Counted from the first letter of the stretch, positions 18,178 to 27,443 are shown. The stretch: DNA of 61,820 nt from Roseibium aquae (GCF_008711285.1 NZ_VXDC01000015.1:1-61820); one strand, 5' to 3'. Notes: generated by a model not told the origin, from the letters alone. Numbers and translations: made by a program.

Positions 18178-20817
18178 TTAGAATGCGGGAACATCGGTCC
18201 GGCGGCGCTGGACCGCGATCACGATGAACAGCAGGCCAAGCGCCGGGATGTAGAAGATCTCCTTTGGCAAACGGTCACTCGCCTTCTGCACCTCGATCAC
18301 CTCGACGGGCTGGTCGCCGTAAAAGTCGAAATCCTGGAAGGTGGAGAAATAGGGTGTGCCAGGGAACGGCTCTTCCAGAAGCGCCTTTCCGTCGTCGACC
18401 ATGATCGTCAGGCCCGCGTCATTGATGCGGCTCTCGCCATCTGAGCCGGCGGCAAGTGGAACTTCGATGAAGGTCTCCACAATCCGATCCGGATTGTCGA
18501 AATCCGGACCGCGCACGACGAATTTCAGATAGCCGCCGTCACCCACCGTGGACGCCGTCTCGAACACAGCTGCCGGATCGGTCGACTGATAAGGCGGCTG
18601 AACCATGTCCAGCCAGAAGCCCGGGCGAAACAGCGTGAACGCGATCAGGAGAAGCGCAACGGCTTCCCACGCCTTGTTGCGGGCAAAGAAGTATCCTTGG
18701 GTGCCTGCCGCGAACAGCAACATCGCCACCGTTGCCACGATGAACACGAACACCGCTTCCACCGGTCCAACATCGATCAGCAGCAGGTCGGTATTGAAAA
18801 TGAAGAGGAACGGGAGAGCAACGGTGCGCAGGCTGTAGTAAAAGGCTGTGAAGCCGGTCTTGATCGGATCTCCCTGGGAGATTGCGGCCGCTGCAAAACT
18901 TGCCAGCCCGACCGGCGGTGTCACGTCCGCCATCAATCCGAAATAGAAGACGAACAGATGGACCGCGATCAACGGCACGATCAGTCCGTTCATGGCACCG
19001 ATTTCCACCACCACGCTCGCCATGAGCGACGAGACGACGATGTAGTTCGCGGTCGTCGGCAATCCCATGCCAAGGATCAGCGAGAAAACGCCGACCAGAA
19101 TGAGCATGAGCATCAAATTACCGCCGGAAAGGAACTCGATGAACTCGCCCATGATCTGGTGGGCACCAGTCAGTGAGATCGTTCCGACGATGATGCCCGC
19201 GGCCCCGGTCGCCACGGCGATGCCGATCATGTTGCGGGCGCCGGCGATCAGTCCCGCGGCCAGATCCGAAAGACCGTTTGCGACCTCCCCGCCGAGGTTG
19301 CCCGTCCCGCGCATTATTGCTTTCAGCGGTTTTTGGGTCAGCAGGATGACGATCATTCCGACGCTGGCCCAATAGGCGGAGAGCCCGGGCGAGAAGCGCT
19401 CGATCATCAAACACCAGACAAGGACGACGATCGGGAGGAGATAATAGAGCCCGGTCAGAAGCGTCGGAATGAACGCAGGAAGTTCGGTCACAGGAGCATT
19501 CGGGTCGTCCAGTTCAAGATCCGGCCGCCGGGAAGCGACATAGAGCAAGCCCAGGTACGCGAGGGCGAAAATCACGATCACCGCCTGGAACGTCGCGTCC
19601 CCGAAGACATCCTTGGTCCAGCCAAGGCCATAATGCAGGCCGGCCGCCAGAAGCGCGATTGTCAGGAAGCCCGTCAGGATCCCCAAGATGCTCTGGATCA
19701 CCGTCTTCGCGGGACCCGGTTTCGGCAGCCCCTGCATGCCGGCCTTCAGAGCTTCCAGATGCACGATGTAGAGCAGCGCGATGTAGGAAATGGTAGCCGG
19801 AACGACGGCATGACGAACGACGTCGAGATAGGAAATCCCGACATATTCGACCATCAGGAAGGCGGCCGCGCCCATCACCGGAGGCATGATCTGGCCATTG
19901 ACCGAAGACGAAACCTCGACCGCGCCGGCGGTTTCAGGTTTGAAGCCGACCCGTTTCATCAGCGGGATCGTGAAGGTGCCGGTCGTCACCGTATTGGCGA
20001 TGGACGAACCCGAAATCAATCCCGTCATCGCCGAGGATACGACGGCCGCTTTGGCCGGCCCACCGCGCAGATGGCCCAGAAGCGCGAACGCCACCTTGAT
20101 GAAGTAGTTCCCGGCCCCGGCCTTGTCGAGCATCGACCCGAACAGGACAAAAAGGAAAATCATCGATGCCGAAACACCGAGGGCAATGCCAAACACACCT
20201 TCGGTCTGCATCCAGTAATGCCACATGGCTTTGCCATAGGAGGCTCCCTTCCATTGGATCACTTCCGGAATGAAGGGCTGATCGCCAAAGAAGACATAAA
20301 TCAGGAAGACAGACGCAACGATCACGAGCGGCAGGCCAAGCGCCCGGTAGGTGGCGACCATCATGATGACCAGACCCACGGTTGAGACAACCAGGTCACT
20401 GGTGGTTGGAAGACCCGCCCGCGTGGCGATGTCGTCCTTGAAGACCACGAGATAAAGACAGGCGCCGACGCCAAGCAGCCCCAACAGCCAGTCGTACCAG
20501 GGGATGGCGTTCCGGGGGCTTGTCTTGAACAAGGGATAGGCCATCGATGCCAGCAGCAAGGCAAAGGCCAGATGCACGGACCGGGCGGTGTCCGAATTCA
20601 ACGTGACATTGATTCCAAGGAGATCCGTGAGCAGGAACGGCAGTGTCGAGGCGTAGTAGAGCTGGAAAAGAGACCACGACAGCGCCAAAGCCGCCATGAG
20701 GTTCCCGATGGAGCCGGCGGGACTGCGGGCACCCGTGTCCGACTGCGCAACCAGCTCATCCAGGTCGATCTCTGAGGATTTGGAGACGCCGCCACCGGCG
20801 CTGGTTTGTTCGCTCAT
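18178..20817 (-). CDS. TRAP transporter, fused permease subunit (DctQM type, with DUF3394-like tail)
   Basis: An 879-residue integral membrane protein combining the small (DctQ-like, 4 helices) and large (DctM-like, about 12 helices) subunits of a TRAP transporter. The DctM core is recognisable by TGLISGSSIANTVTTGTFTIPLMKR-type sequence and GLPTTANYIVVSSLMASVV. The last ~170 residues, after FTLFRPGFWLDMV, form a non-membrane region resembling the DUF3394 extension and end in a final helix (ALGLLFIVIAV). Fused permeases of this kind work with TAXI binding proteins, and one is encoded just upstream. It uses an ion gradient, probably sodium, to import a carboxylate-like solute. Confidence 0.95.
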   Translation of the reverse strand: MSEQTSAGGGVSKSSEIDLDELVAQSDTGARSPAGSIGNLMAALALSWSLFQLYYASTLPFLLTDLLGINVTLNSDTARSVHLAFALLLASMAYPLFKTSPRNAIPWYDWLLGLLGVGACLYLVVFKDDIATRAGLPTTSDLVVSTVGLVIMMVATYRALGLPLVIVASVFLIYVFFGDQPFIPEVIQWKGASYGKAMWHYWMQTEGVFGIALGVSASMIFLFVLFGSMLDKAGAGNYFIKVAFALLGHLRGGPAKAAVVSSAMTGLISGSSIANTVTTGTFTIPLMKRVGFKPETAGAVEVSSSVNGQIMPPVMGAAAFLMVEYVGISYLDVVRHAVVPATISYIALLYIVHLEALKAGMQGLPKPGPAKTVIQSILGILTGFLTIALLAAGLHYGLGWTKDVFGDATFQAVIVIFALAYLGLLYVASRRPDLELDDPNAPVTELPAFIPTLLTGLYYLLPIVVLVWCLMIERFSPGLSAYWASVGMIVILLTQKPLKAIMRGTGNLGGEVANGLSDLAAGLIAGARNMIGIAVATGAAGIIVGTISLTGAHQIMGEFIEFLSGGNLMLMLILVGVFSLILGMGLPTTANYIVVSSLMASVVVEIGAMNGLIVPLIAVHLFVFYFGLMADVTPPVGLASFAAAAISQGDPIKTGFTAFYYSLRTVALPFLFIFNTDLLLIDVGPVEAVFVFIVATVAMLLFAAGTQGYFFARNKAWEAVALLLIAFTLFRPGFWLDMVQPPYQSTDPAAVFETASTVGDGGYLKFVVRGPDFDNPDRIVETFIEVPLAAGSDGESRINDAGLTIMVDDGKALLEEPFPGTPYFSTFQDFDFYGDQPVEVIEVQKASDRLPKEIFYIPALGLLFIVIAVQRRRTDVPAF

Positions 20818-20916
20818 GGCTACCCCACCCTGCCGCTGTTCACCGCCCGGCGCTTGCGCGCTCTGGTCTCAAACGGGTCAGCGGTCGTGTCTTCGTCAAA
20901 AAGGCAAAAAAGAAAC

Positions 20917-20938
20917 GGAGCGGGCGAATGCCCGCTCC
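20917..20938 (-). terminator. Stem-loop between TAXI receptor and TRAP permease
   Basis: GGAGCGGGC (20917-20925), loop GAAT, GCCCGCTCC (20930-20938). On the minus strand the stem is followed by GTTTCTTTTTTGCC, so it resembles a leaky Rho-independent terminator. It lies 11 bases after the TAXI gene stop and about 100 bases before the permease start. Such a hairpin would let the binding protein be made in excess over the permease. Confidence 0.75.
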
Positions 20939-20949
20939 ACCAGGCCGGA

Positions 20950-21912
20950 TTACATCCAGCCACGTTCCTTGTAGTACTTCTCGGCACCCGGATGCAGAGG
21001 GGCCGACAAGCTGTCCTTGATCATCTCCTCTTCCTTCAGGTTGGCAAATGCCGGGTGCAGCTTGGTGAAGTCTTCAAAATTGTCGAAAACAGCCTTCACG
21101 AGGGTGTAAACGACTTCGTCCGGCACATTGGCCGAGGTGACGAATGTCGCCCCCACGCCGAAGGTATTGACGTCTTGTTCATTGTTGTACATGCCGGCCG
21201 GGATCGTGGCGGTACGATAGTACGGGCGATCGGCCACAAGCGCTTCAATCTCCGGACCGGTCGCATTGACCAGCACGGCTTCGCAGGTCGAAATCGTCTC
21301 CTGGGTCAGGGCCGACGGATGGCCAACCAGCCAGAAATAGGCATCGATCTTGTTGTCGCACAGCGCCTGGCCGGTTTCGGCTGACTTGAGCTCCGCAGCC
21401 AGCTTAAGGTCGCTCCGCTCCCAGCCCAGGGCCGTCTCGATCACTTCCCAAGTGCCGCGCGTTCCCGAACCGGCGTTCCCAATGTTCAGGCGCTTGTCCT
21501 TCAGATCTGTGATGTTGGAAATCCCAGCGTCAGCACGGGCAAGAATGGTCACCGGCTCCGGATGGACCGAGAACACGGCGCGCAAGTCTTCAAACGGGCC
21601 AGCCTCTTGGAAGCTCGATGTGCCGTTGAATGCGTGATACTGCCAGTCGGACTGGGCAACGCCGAATTCCAGCTCGCCCGCACGGATCGTATTGATGTTG
21701 TAGATGGACCCGCCGGTGGATTCCACGGAGCAGCGAATGCCGTGTTCCTTGCGATCCTTGTTCACCAGACGGCAGATTGCGCCGCCGGTCGGATAGTAAA
21801 CCCCGGTCACACCGCCCGTGCCGATCGAAATGAACTGCTGCTCGGCGGCCTGAACGGCACTCATGCTGCCAGCGACCATTGCGGCGCCAAGCGCAAGGCT
21901 TGCGATCTTCAT
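20950..21912 (-). CDS. TRAP transporter solute receptor, TAXI family
   Basis: A 320-residue periplasmic binding protein. The start at 21912 is chosen because a clear signal peptide follows ([16 protein letters not shown], cleavage near VQAA) and GGAGG precedes it; the longer ORF from 21966 is rejected. TAXI features: [20 protein letters not shown] near the mature N-terminus and [12 protein letters not shown] in the middle. It delivers solute to the fused permease encoded immediately downstream. TAXI ligands include glutamate and other carboxylates, but the ligand here cannot be predicted. Confidence 0.95.
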   Translation of the reverse strand: MKIASLALGAAMVAGSMSAVQAAEQQFISIGTGGVTGVYYPTGGAICRLVNKDRKEHGIRCSVESTGGSIYNINTIRAGELEFGVAQSDWQYHAFNGTSSFQEAGPFEDLRAVFSVHPEPVTILARADAGISNITDLKDKRLNIGNAGSGTRGTWEVIETALGWERSDLKLAAELKSAETGQALCDNKIDAYFWLVGHPSALTQETISTCEAVLVNATGPEIEALVADRPYYRTATIPAGMYNNEQDVNTFGVGATFVTSANVPDEVVYTLVKAVFDNFEDFTKLHPAFANLKEEEMIKDSLSAPLHPGAEKYYKERGWM

Positions 21913-22090
21913 GTGAGTACCTCCACGTAAATCGTTGCGGCCTTCCGGCCGGCCGGCATGTTTCACCGGCCTTCTGACCTAACCAAAAAGCGCCGTAATT
22001 GAAAACCCTTACAAGCCGAATTTAGGGAAAACATTCTGAATTGTAGGAATGTTTTCTGCCATAGTCAGTTTCTCGGCCGAAAAACGAAAA

Positions 22091-22120
22091 GGGCGCGCCG
22101 ATTGGTGCGCGCCCTTTTTC
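22091..22120. terminator. Bidirectional Rho-independent terminator
   Basis: GGGCGCGC (22091-22098), 8-base loop, GCGCGCCC (22107-22114), then TTTTT on the plus strand. On the minus strand the same stem is followed by TTTTCGTTTT. It ends the small gene at 22167-22463 and insulates the TRAP operon promoter. Confidence 0.9.
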
Positions 22121-22166
22121 GGGGGGACCGGCAGATCTGGAAATGGCAGACCTCCGGTAACTTTGA

Positions 22167-22463
22167 CTAGTTGTGACGGCGCCCGCCACTGATGACTTCG
22201 AACAGTTGCCGGCGAAGCTCAACCTCGTCTTCGCCGTCCCGCAGACCCTGACGCCATTGTTCGATAACCAAGCGCAGCCCCATTGTGTCGCGGCTGTGCG
22301 GCAGCTTTTCTATGAAGCCTTCAAAAAAGGCATCCAGACGATCCCGATCGAGCGCACCCTGATCGATCATTGCATGAATGAGCGTCATGGTGGCGGCGAT
22401 GTGGCCTTTCACAAATTCCAGTTCGAGGGTCCGGGGCTCGGGGCCCGCCGGATGGTAATGCAT
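22167..22463 (-). CDS. Small hypothetical protein, 98 aa
   Basis: I do not recognise a family. The start at 22463 (MHYHPAGPEPRTLELEF) is preferred over 22568 because the extra 35 codons look non-coding and GAGTGAAG lies just upstream. The protein is predicted soluble and mostly helical: FVKGHIAATMTLIHAMID, then LDAFFEGFIEKLPHSRDTMG and LVIEQWRQGLRDGEDEVELRRQLFEVI. There are no Cys or signal sequences. It has its own strong terminator (22091-22120), supporting that it is expressed. Confidence 0.65.
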   Translation of the reverse strand: MHYHPAGPEPRTLELEFVKGHIAATMTLIHAMIDQGALDRDRLDAFFEGFIEKLPHSRDTMGLRLVIEQWRQGLRDGEDEVELRRQLFEVISGGRRHN

Positions 22464-22722
22464 TGGCTTCACTCGCTCTTCGCAGCCACTCGTCCGCCAA
22501 AGTACGGAGTTCGCGGGGCTACGCATGTTTTTGTGGTCGGGGAAGAGGCCCAGGTTTGGGCGCCTCAAGCCCGTGCGTCGATCATCAAAAAAAGGTGCGG
22601 CTTCCTATCACTCCAGCCGCGGTTCATCAAACCAGACCCTACCGGAAACCGCGTAAAGAACATTATATCATTAACATGAGCTCGGACGTATGGGTTGTGC
22701 CGTCGCCCGGCGCTGACCTTAC

Positions 22723-23148
22723 TTAGTTAAGCACACCAATGAGCGATTGGAAGATTGTCAAAATTTGCCTCCAGCTCAGTTTGGTGCCTGACGATTGACA
22801 CACAGTGTTCCTGTTCAAACCCCACACGCATATAACCCCCTGATATACGGCGCGGTTTTGTCGGATATACTCAAACAATGTCAGGTCGGCCGGACGGATC
22901 CCACTACCCCGCACTCTTCGATCCTTGGTTTCAAAAAACCTAAGTAAATAACTCCAGAATGACCCTATCAGCTGACGCCAGTCTTTCAATGACAAAATTT
23001 CTGGTTGCCTTGTATGAAATACGATGGGGCGAAGTTGAATGCGCCAGCAGGCAAGATCGGTTTCCATTTCGAACCTGTCAGGATGCACAGCAGTGATAGA
23101 GAGCCAAGTCCAAGAAACGACCGCTAAGCCCTTCTTTGCCCTTATCAT
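22723..23148 (-). CDS. Doubtful orphan ORF in AT-richer DNA, 141 aa
   Basis: This ATG-started frame (MIRAKKGLAVVSWTWL...) is the longest in the 22560-23180 stretch, whose base composition is visibly less GC-rich than its neighbours. The translation is rich in Trp, Ile, Leu and Arg (SFWSYLLRFFETKDRR; LFEYIRQNRAVYQG) and matches no family I know. There is no obvious Shine-Dalgarno. It may be a horizontally acquired gene, a decayed fragment, or chance; the composition argues against ordinary core coding sequence. Confidence 0.3.
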   Translation of the reverse strand: MIRAKKGLAVVSWTWLSITAVHPDRFEMETDLACWRIQLRPIVFHTRQPEILSLKDWRQLIGSFWSYLLRFFETKDRRVRGSGIRPADLTLFEYIRQNRAVYQGVICVWGLNRNTVCQSSGTKLSWRQILTIFQSLIGVLN

Positions 23149-23234
23149 GTTGGACCCGACTACAACACCCGCGCCATAGCGCTGTCGTCGGGTGTGCCAG
23201 GAACCCTACAGGTTCAAAATCGGGTACCGGCCCC

Positions 23235-25640
23235 TCAAGGCGCGTATCCCAGTGACATGTCCCAGCCGGACAGAAAGTCTTGTTTCTTCAGATCGTCGAG
23301 AAATGTCAGCAGACCCGGGGTCAGGCGGATCGGCAGGAAGGTGCCACGCCGGTTCTCAATCTCCCGCTCGATCGCTGATTTCGGGTTCGCAACAGGCAGC
23401 AACGGCAGCAGCGGCGTTTGTTCGGAGATAATCCTTTGGCCTTCTTCGGAAAGAAGAAACCGGATGAACTGGGCGGCCACAACCGGGTTTGTGGACGTTT
23501 TGGGCACGAAAGCAGTGCGGGACATGACCAAATTATAGTCGTCGAAAAAATGCAGGCCGAGATAAGGGCTCTCCGCGGCATAATGGGACGCATAAGAGCC
23601 AATGGCATTGAATACAAAAGCAATTTCACCGTTAGACATCGCCGCGACCATATCGGCGGTGCAACAGAAGGTTCGCAAACCTGCCCGTCCCAAAACCTCG
23701 AAAAGGCGCAAGGCCTGCGGTCCTTGCAGACTGTCCTGGGTCGCGTAGAGATAACCGATCCCCGCCTGGCGGATGTTGTAGGTGCCTATCCTGCCTCGGA
23801 ACCGGTCCTCGTTGCTGCGCACGAAGGATGCAAGGTCACGGTGGCTCAGCGGCAATTCCTCACTCGAGATTTCACGCCGGTCGTAAACGACCACAGCGGG
23901 CTCGAACGTGAAGCCGAACAGCTCCGAACGCCAGACCGCCCAATCCGGCGGCGCGTTTTCCGGGGTCACCTTGATGCGCCGCGCCAATCCCCGATTAACC
24001 AGATCGACTTGCAGATCCATGGCCGAGGAGATGACGACATCCGGCTGACGGGCCGTGTCCGGCTGCAGAACGGACTGGTAAAGGCTAAGGGTCTGGAACT
24101 CGACATAGTTCACCTTGACGCCCGGATTCCGGTTTTCGAAGGACTCCACCAGCGGCCGCATAGCGGGTGGGTCGGTGGCGCTGTGAATCAGCAGGGTTTG
24201 GGCCGCAGCCGGTTCCGGTTCAACCAGCACGCCGGCCAGCAGAAGAACGAGCACAGCGAGCCGTTGGAAGATCAACGTCACGTTCAACCCTCCGAGGCTG
24301 GAGCGGCCAAGCTTCAGGTCCGCGCCATGCCCCTCGGCGACCGCCTTTACGATCGAAAGGCCCAGACCCGATCCCTTGGTGTAATCGGACAGTGACGTGA
24401 AACGATCCGTCGCACGTGCCATATCGGTCTCCGCGATTCCCGGCCCGGCATCCTCCACGCTCAGCCGCACACGGCTTTCATCCGAAGCGAGCGTGATCAT
24501 GACCGTATTGTCAACGGGACCATGGCGGACGGCATTTTCAATCAGGTTGCGCAGCGCCTCGCCGATCGACACCTCGTCACCTGCGATCACATCTGTCCCC
24601 ACCGCCAGGTCATCGTCGTTGAAAGAGAGCGACACGGCACGCATCTGGCTGTCGCGCAAACTCTCACCCAGGATATCGCGAACCAGCGGTTTCAGGGCAA
24701 GCGGCTGCAGGCTCGCCTTGTCAGACCGATGGATCACCATGGCATTGGCCAGGAGTTGATTGGTCAAACGGACGGTGCGCTGGGCCTGGCGGTCCGCCTT
24801 GATCAAACGGGTCCGCATCTGGTTCGGGTCCTTCGCGTCGGCGGCCAGAGAAAGATGCCCCTGCATCGCCGAGAGCGAGGTACGGGTCTGATGGGCAACA
24901 TCGGCAATGAACGTTTCGGTCAACGTGCGGCTACGCCGCAGACGGATGATGAAGCCGTTGATCGCGTCGAAAAGGCCCTTTATTTCCCGCGGCGGCACGC
25001 CCTCAACGAGCGCCAGGTCGCCAGGCTCGCGGCGCGCCAGATCCAAGGCAATCTGCCGCAGCGGTGCAAGCGAAGTGCGGATCGCAACCCAGACGAACCC
25101 GAGACCGATCAGGGACAGAACGGCCAGCCCGGCAAGCCCTGTGGTGAAGAAGGACCGCTGCTGCGCTGTGCGCTGCTCCACCGTCTGCCCGACCTGAACA
25201 GCGACCCATGTCCTGCCCTCGGGCGTGTTGATCTGGCGCCCCTGAAGGACAAATCGGAACACGGAACCCCGATAGACCGAATCGTAGAAAACGGGTTCGA
25301 TTGATGGGGTCAAATCGCCGGCAGCCGGCAGGTCCCGCGTTCCGGTGATCTCCCGCTGCCCGGGAACGAAGACCCTGTATTTCACGCGATCAACCGGGTT
25401 GAGCGACAGAATGTCCATGGCGGAATTCGGCAAGTCGACGGTTGCGCCGTTCGTGCGGACGGAGACGCGGTCAAGGATCGCCAGAGCGGCCCCGGCCAGC
25501 AGAAGGTCCTGGGTCCGGTTCGCCGCCGCCTGCGCATATGTCCACAACAAGGCGGAAATGAGCACGAGCAGCAGCGCAAATCCAACGGCCATCGTTGCCA
25601 GCAAACGGCGTTGCAGCGAATGGCTCTGCCGCTCATTCAT
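23235..25640 (-). CDS. Sensor histidine kinase fused to a C-terminal periplasmic solute-binding domain
   Basis: 801 residues in one frame. TctE-like kinase part: helix 1 about 16-36, periplasmic loop, helix 2 about 166-188, HAMP, phospho-acceptor His250 in FIADVAHQTRTSL, N-box NLIENAVRHG (365-374), DAGPG (397-401), GSGLGLSIV (423-431). Directly after the ATPase comes LAVLVLLLAGVLVEPEPAAAQ (461-481), which looks like a signal peptide, then a type 2 solute-binding fold (482-801: TLLIHSATDPPAMRPLVESF; PDVVISSAMDL). The start is placed at 25640 (MNERQSHS); its ATG overlaps the regulator stop. The binding domain would lie outside the membrane. It may be a real fusion or a kinase plus binding-protein pair that lost the intervening stop. 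Confidence 0.88.
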   Translation of the reverse strand: MNERQSHSLQRRLLATMAVGFALLLVLISALLWTYAQAAANRTQDLLLAGAALAILDRVSVRTNGATVDLPNSAMDILSLNPVDRVKYRVFVPGQREITGTRDLPAAGDLTPSIEPVFYDSVYRGSVFRFVLQGRQINTPEGRTWVAVQVGQTVEQRTAQQRSFFTTGLAGLAVLSLIGLGFVWVAIRTSLAPLRQIALDLARREPGDLALVEGVPPREIKGLFDAINGFIIRLRRSRTLTETFIADVAHQTRTSLSAMQGHLSLAADAKDPNQMRTRLIKADRQAQRTVRLTNQLLANAMVIHRSDKASLQPLALKPLVRDILGESLRDSQMRAVSLSFNDDDLAVGTDVIAGDEVSIGEALRNLIENAVRHGPVDNTVMITLASDESRVRLSVEDAGPGIAETDMARATDRFTSLSDYTKGSGLGLSIVKAVAEGHGADLKLGRSSLGGLNVTLIFQRLAVLVLLLAGVLVEPEPAAAQTLLIHSATDPPAMRPLVESFENRNPGVKVNYVEFQTLSLYQSVLQPDTARQPDVVISSAMDLQVDLVNRGLARRIKVTPENAPPDWAVWRSELFGFTFEPAVVVYDRREISSEELPLSHRDLASFVRSNEDRFRGRIGTYNIRQAGIGYLYATQDSLQGPQALRLFEVLGRAGLRTFCCTADMVAAMSNGEIAFVFNAIGSYASHYAAESPYLGLHFFDDYNLVMSRTAFVPKTSTNPVVAAQFIRFLLSEEGQRIISEQTPLLPLLPVANPKSAIEREIENRRGTFLPIRLTPGLLTFLDDLKKQDFLSGWDMSLGYAP

Positions 25641-26307
25641 CATCGGCGAGATACGCCATGTATCCAAGACCGCGCGCGGTCTTGATGACCAAGGGGGTGC
25701 CATCCAGTTTGCGGCGCAGCCGGGTAACGATCTGCTCCACGGCATTCATGCTGGGCGCTTCCGAGAACGTGTAGAGATGATCGGCGACCTCTTCCTTCGT
25801 CAGCATCCGGCCAATATTGTCGAGCATGATTTCAAGAAGCTGGATTTCCCGGGCCCGCAACTGGGCGTCCTGCCCATTGATGGTGGCCCGTTTGGCCGCC
25901 CGGTCGAACGACAGGGTGCCTGCTGAAAAGATATTGCTCGCGCTCCCTGCCCGGCGCCGGGCCAGCACGCGGCACCGGGCGGACAGTTCCCGGAAATCGA
26001 CCGGTTTCACCATGTAGTCATCCGCGCCGGCATCCAGCCCCAGCACCCGGTCATCGATCTGGCTGCGGGCGGTCAGAATGATCACGGGCGTATCGTCGGT
26101 GCGCGCCCTGAGCGAGCGCAGGAGATCATAGCCGCTCCGTCCCGGCAGATTGACGTCGAGCAGCACCAGATCGAATTTGAAATGGCGCAACAACTCATTC
26201 GCCTCGTTCCCGTCCCGTTCCCGGTCAACGGAATGGCCCTCTGCCCGCAGCCGATCGATGATCGTCTCCGCCAACTCGTCATTGTCTTCAACCAGGAGCA
26301 TGCGCAT
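25633..26307 (-). CDS. tctD: OmpR-family response regulator (TctD-like)
   Basis: A 224-residue two-domain regulator. Receiver: MRMLLVEDNDELAE, phospho-acceptor Asp51 (LVLLDVNLPG), conserved Thr/Ala region LTAR at 78-81, Lys101 in DYMVKPVDF. The C-terminal winged helix includes LRAREIQLLEIMLDN and the recognition region NAVEQIVTRLRRKLDG. Its stop overlaps the kinase start (GATGATGAATGA), so the two are translationally coupled. It is divergent from tctC, and regularly spaced GTCAG repeats lie in the shared 164-base gap, its likely binding site. TctD assignment rests on context. Confidence 0.93.
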   Translation of the reverse strand: MRMLLVEDNDELAETIIDRLRAEGHSVDRERDGNEANELLRHFKFDLVLLDVNLPGRSGYDLLRSLRARTDDTPVIILTARSQIDDRVLGLDAGADDYMVKPVDFRELSARCRVLARRRAGSASNIFSAGTLSFDRAAKRATINGQDAQLRAREIQLLEIMLDNIGRMLTKEEVADHLYTFSEAPSMNAVEQIVTRLRRKLDGTPLVIKTARGLGYMAYLADDE

Positions 26308-26368
26308 GCCGCCAAATTAGCAGGCCGGTTTGAGGCCGCAAAGCGCGGACAGACCGAACCCGCAGCAT

Positions 26369-26406
26369 GTCAGCGTCCTGTCAGTTTGACGTCAGGATTG
26401 TCTCAG
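26369..26406. promoter_or_regulatory. Direct repeats with 11-bp period, putative TctD-binding site
   Basis: GTCAG occurs at 26369, 26380 and 26391, and a fourth, CTCAG, at 26402, so four pentamers lie on one DNA face with 11-bp spacing. They sit between the divergent response regulator gene and tctC, about 65-100 bases upstream of the tctC start. Tandem, helically phased direct repeats are the usual operator type for OmpR-family regulators. Confidence 0.6.
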
Positions 26407-26471
26407 CCTGCGCTGCAATGGTCGGTGCACGGGGCCAAAACCCGTCCACAAACAGTTCTGGGAGGAACACC

Positions 26472-27443
26472 ATGTCTTTCGCACGCCTCGGCGCGGCCAT
26501 GTGCCTTGCCGCCTCGCTCGCCGCGCCCGCTTTCGCCCAAAGCCAGATCGACGATCCCGAATGCGTTGCCCCGGCCAATCCCGGTGGCGGGTTCGATCTG
26601 ACCTGCCGGGTCGCGCAGACCGGCCTCGACCCGCATGTCGACGCGCCCATCCAGGTCAATTTCATGCCCGGCGGGATCGGCGCCGTGGCCTACAATCTCT
26701 TCAACACGACCCGCACCGATGACGGCTCGGCCATCGTCGCGTTTTCGACCGGCTCGCTGCTGAATATCGTGACCGGCAAGTATGGTGCGTTCACGGAAAA
26801 AGACGTCCGCTGGGTCGCCACGGCCGGCGCGGATTTCGGGGCGGTCGTCGTGCGCGCCGACAGCGAGTACCAGACCTTGGCGGAACTCATGACCGATTTC
26901 TCCGCGGACCCGGCGTCCGTTGTCGTGGGAGCAGGCGGTTCGGTTGGCTCTCAGGACTGGATGAAAGGCGCGCTCCTGTTGCGCGAGGCAGGCGCCTCCC
27001 CCATGGACATGCGCTACGTCGCCTTTGACGGCGGCGGGGATGCGATCGCGGCCCTGCTCGGCGGGTCTATCGAGGTCTATACGGGCGACGTTGGCGAAAT
27101 GGTTCCGCACATGGAATCGGGGCAGATGCGCTTGCTCGCCGTCATGTCTCCCGAGCGTCTGGAAGCGCCCTTCGCTGACATCCCGACGGCGATCGAAGAA
27201 GGGTTCGATGTCGAATGGACTATCATGCGCGGCTTCTACATGGGCGGCGATGTCTCCGATGCCGATTACCAGAAATGGGTCGATGCGTTTGAAGCCGCCT
27301 ATGCGACGGAAGCCTTTGCCCAGGTCCAGAAAGAACGCGGCCTTCTGCCCTTGAACATGGCGGGCGAGGAACTTCAGACGTCCGTGGAACAACGCGTTCA
27401 GACCCTTCGGGAAATCGCCACCGAGGCGGGCCTGATCCAATAA
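26472..27443 (+). CDS. tctC: Tripartite tricarboxylate transporter binding receptor (TctC/Bug family)
   Basis: A 323-residue periplasmic binding protein. The start at 26472 is set by GGGAGG 6 bases upstream and a clear signal peptide (MSFARLGAAMCLAASLAAPAFAQ with cleavage after AFA). The mature protein has the Bug-type features PANPGGGFDLTCR, a glycine-rich loop VVGAGGSVGSQDW and DGGGDAIAALLGG. It should capture a di- or tricarboxylate and pass it to TctAB encoded downstream. First gene of tctC-tctB-tctA-abrB-like, facing its presumed two-component regulator. Confidence 0.95.
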   Translation: MSFARLGAAMCLAASLAAPAFAQSQIDDPECVAPANPGGGFDLTCRVAQTGLDPHVDAPIQVNFMPGGIGAVAYNLFNTTRTDDGSAIVAFSTGSLLNIVTGKYGAFTEKDVRWVATAGADFGAVVVRADSEYQTLAELMTDFSADPASVVVGAGGSVGSQDWMKGALLLREAGASPMDMRYVAFDGGGDAIAALLGGSIEVYTGDVGEMVPHMESGQMRLLAVMSPERLEAPFADIPTAIEEGFDVEWTIMRGFYMGGDVSDADYQKWVDAFEAAYATEAFAQVQKERGLLPLNMAGEELQTSVEQRVQTLREIATEAGLIQ

